The notes under the pieces were generated by a model. The model worked only from the letters and a program-made list of their open reading frames with translations, did no database searches and was not told the DNA's origin. From Nonomuraea jiangxiensis (GTDB taxonomy: Bacteria > Actinomycetota > Actinomycetes > Streptosporangiales > Streptosporangiaceae): a stretch of 64,000 nt of DNA. The translations under genes were made by a program, and so were the position numbers. The DNA lies in the NCBI RefSeq assembly GCF_900099965.1, contig NZ_FNDJ01000018.1, positions 124,001 to 188,000 of the forward strand. Direction: 5' to 3'. Shown here one piece after another: positions 62,491 to 64,000 of the stretch. How positions within the stretch are numbered: position 1 is the stretch's first letter; the number at the start of each line of letters is the position of its first letter.

Positions 62491-64000
62491 TTGGTAGTGC
62501 AGACTCAGGCCGCAGCCCCCACGAGGCGGCAGTACTCCCACCGCGAAATCCTCGAGGTCATGTCCGGGCTCATGCTCGCCATGCTGACCTCGATGATCTC
62601 GACCTCCGTGGTGGGCACCGCGCTGCCGACGATCGTTGGGGAACTCGGCGGTCAGGACCAGTACTCATGGGTGGCGTCGGCCACGATGCTGACGATGACG
62701 GTGTCCACCCCGTTGTGGGGGAAACTGTCCGACGTCTTCGGCCGGAAGCTGCTCTTCCAGACGGCCCTGGGTTTGTTCGTCGCGGCCTCGCTGGTGGCCG
62801 GTCTGTCCCAGAACATGGGCGAGCTCATCGCGGCACGTGCCGTACAGGGCCTCGGTGTGGGTGGGTTGTCGGCCCTCGCCCAGGTGATCCTGGGGGACAT
62901 CGTGTCGCCCAGGGAGCGCGGCCGATACTCCGGCTACATGGGGGCGGTCTTCGGCATCTCCACCGTGGCGGGGCCGTTGCTGGGCGGGTTCATCGTGGAC
63001 ACCGACTGGCTCGGCTGGCGCTGGTGCTTCTACGTCGTGGTGCCGTTCGCGGTGGTGTCCTTCCTGGTGATCCAGAAGGTGCTGAAGCTGCCGAAGGTCA
63101 GGCGGAGCGCCTCGATCGACATCTGGGGCGCGACCACGATCACGGCCAGCGCCAGCGCGCTCATGCTGCTGCTGACGCTCGGCGGCAACGAGTTCGAGTG
63201 GAACTCGTTCTGGACCTACTTCCTGGCCGCGATCTGCCTGCTCATGCTGGCCCTGGCGGTGCTGGCCGAGCGGACCTCGCGCAACCCGATCCTGCCGCCG
63301 CGGCTGTTCCGTAACCGTACGTTCGTGCTCACCGGCCTGGCCTCGCTGTTCGTCGGCATGGCGATGTTCGGCGCGATGATCTACCTGCCTCAGTACCTGC
63401 AGATCGTCAAGGGGCTCAGCCCGACCAACTCGGGCCTGATGACGCTGCCCATGGTGGTGGCGCTGTTCCTGGCCGGCGTGATCTCCGGCAAGATCGTCAC
63501 CCAGACCGGCAGGTGGAAGATCTTCCCGGTGGCGGGCCTGCTGATCGTGGCCATCGGGCTGTTCCTGCTGTCCAAGCTGCACGTGGACTCCAGCGAGTGG
63601 CTCATCGGCTTCGACGTGGCCGTGCTGGGCGTCGGGCTCGGCCTGTCCATGCAGATGCTGATCCTGGCCGCCCAGAACGGCTCCGAGCTGCGTGACATGG
63701 CCTCCACCACCTCGGGCGTCTCGTTCTTCCGGTCGCTGGGCGGCGCGGTGGGCGTGGCCGCGTTCGGCGCCATCCTGACGAACCGCCTCAAGGACGAGAT
63801 GGCCTCCATGCTCTCGGCGGCGCACATCGCCCTGCCCGGCGGCGCGGACGTCAAGCTCGGCAGCCCCGAGGCCATCCAGCACCTGCCCGGCCCGATCAGG
63901 AACATCGTGCTGGAGTCGTTCACCCGCGGGCTGGAGACCGTGTTCCTGGTGGGCGTGCCCATCGCGGTGCTCGGGTTCGTGTGCGCGCTCCTGCTCAAGG
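62491..64000 (+). CDS. MFS drug:H+ antiporter (DHA2/EmrB type), 3' end beyond the window
   Basis: At least 503 residues; the gene continues past the right edge. 14-helix DHA2-type transporter: MLAMLTSMISTSVVGTALPTIVGELGG in helix 1, WGKLSDVFGRKLLFQ (motif A), RAVQGLGVGGLSALAQVILGDIVSPRERGRYSG (motif B-like), GISTVAGPLLGGFIVDTDWLGWRWCFYV (motif C). Exports hydrophobic drugs against protons. The start is taken as TTG at 62491 because AAGGGG lies ten bases upstream; GTG at 62497 is the alternative. Regulated by the divergent TetR protein. Confidence 0.92.
   Translation, partial: MVVQTQAAAPTRRQYSHREILEVMSGLMLAMLTSMISTSVVGTALPTIVGELGGQDQYSWVASATMLTMTVSTPLWGKLSDVFGRKLLFQTALGLFVAASLVAGLSQNMGELIAARAVQGLGVGGLSALAQVILGDIVSPRERGRYSGYMGAVFGISTVAGPLLGGFIVDTDWLGWRWCFYVVVPFAVVSFLVIQKVLKLPKVRRSASIDIWGATTITASASALMLLLTLGGNEFEWNSFWTYFLAAICLLMLALAVLAERTSRNPILPPRLFRNRTFVLTGLASLFVGMAMFGAMIYLPQYLQIVKGLSPTNSGLMTLPMVVALFLAGVISGKIVTQTGRWKIFPVAGLLIVAIGLFLLSKLHVDSSEWLIGFDVAVLGVGLGLSMQMLILAAQNGSELRDMASTTSGVSFFRSLGGAVGVAAFGAILTNRLKDEMASMLSAAHIALPGGADVKLGSPEAIQHLPGPIRNIVLESFTRGLETVFLVGVPIAVLGFVCALLLK

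Overview
This 64 kb window is very GC-rich DNA with actinobacterial gene content: class II nrdJ-nrdR, lexA divergent from a LysM gene, a tmsA-tmsB pair for 10-methyl fatty acids, furA-katG, F420/LLM oxidoreductases, a PknB-type kinase, GTG starts and apparently leaderless starts. The 10-methyl fatty acid genes, the IS256-type element and the style of the genes suggest a filamentous actinomycete, perhaps of the Streptosporangiaceae (Nonomuraea-like); that placement is inference. No rRNA, tRNA or CRISPR array was recognised.

Layout. 0-6.3 kb: DNA precursor and SOS block (nrdJ, nrdR with two NrdR boxes; LysM protein and lexA sharing a divergent region with LexA boxes), separated by two long repeat-filled gene-free stretches. 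6.3-18.5 kb: tricorn protease, DoxX-like protein, an F420-type oxidoreductase, leuS with a terminator-like leader, a proline-rich membrane protein, a P450, and a THUMP RNA methyltransferase whose ribosome binding site is buried by pairing with a seven-codon leader ORF. 18.5-30.5 kb: lipid and CoA metabolism (hydrolase, GMC oxidoreductase, acyl-CoA ligase, tmsB/tmsA, methylacyl-CoA racemase) plus a Ser/Thr kinase coupled to a 2-hydroxyacid dehydrogenase. 30.5-37.4 kb: guaB1, an SDR, an FKBP, ATP-dependent DNA ligase and an RlpA-like secreted protein. 37.4-42.8 kb: the most accessory-looking part, with tandem repeats, two small genes, an IS256-family element and the remains of a tyrosine integrase. 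42.8-52 kb: an M48-like protein lacking its catalytic Glu, AlkD-like repair protein, MerR/aldo-keto reductase pair, a stand-alone pyrH, and a run of membrane proteins including LtrA and a frameshifted gene. 52-64 kb: a Tat-exported serine hydrolase with N-terminal repeats, a polysaccharide deacetylase, katG-furA, a P-loop protein, an LLM oxidoreductase, a GH6 cellulase under a CebR-type box, and a TetR/MFS efflux pair running off the end.

Several short regulatory systems can be read directly from the sequence: NrdR boxes, LexA boxes, a MerR promoter with a 19-bp spacer, a CebR/CelR palindrome, a TetR-type operator over the MFS -10 box, a leader terminator before leuS, and the leader-ORF attenuator before the RNA methyltransferase. 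The last is the best candidate here for an undescribed system. A second unusual trait is the number of gene-free blocks filled with different tandem repeats, several of them A+C-rich on the plus strand.
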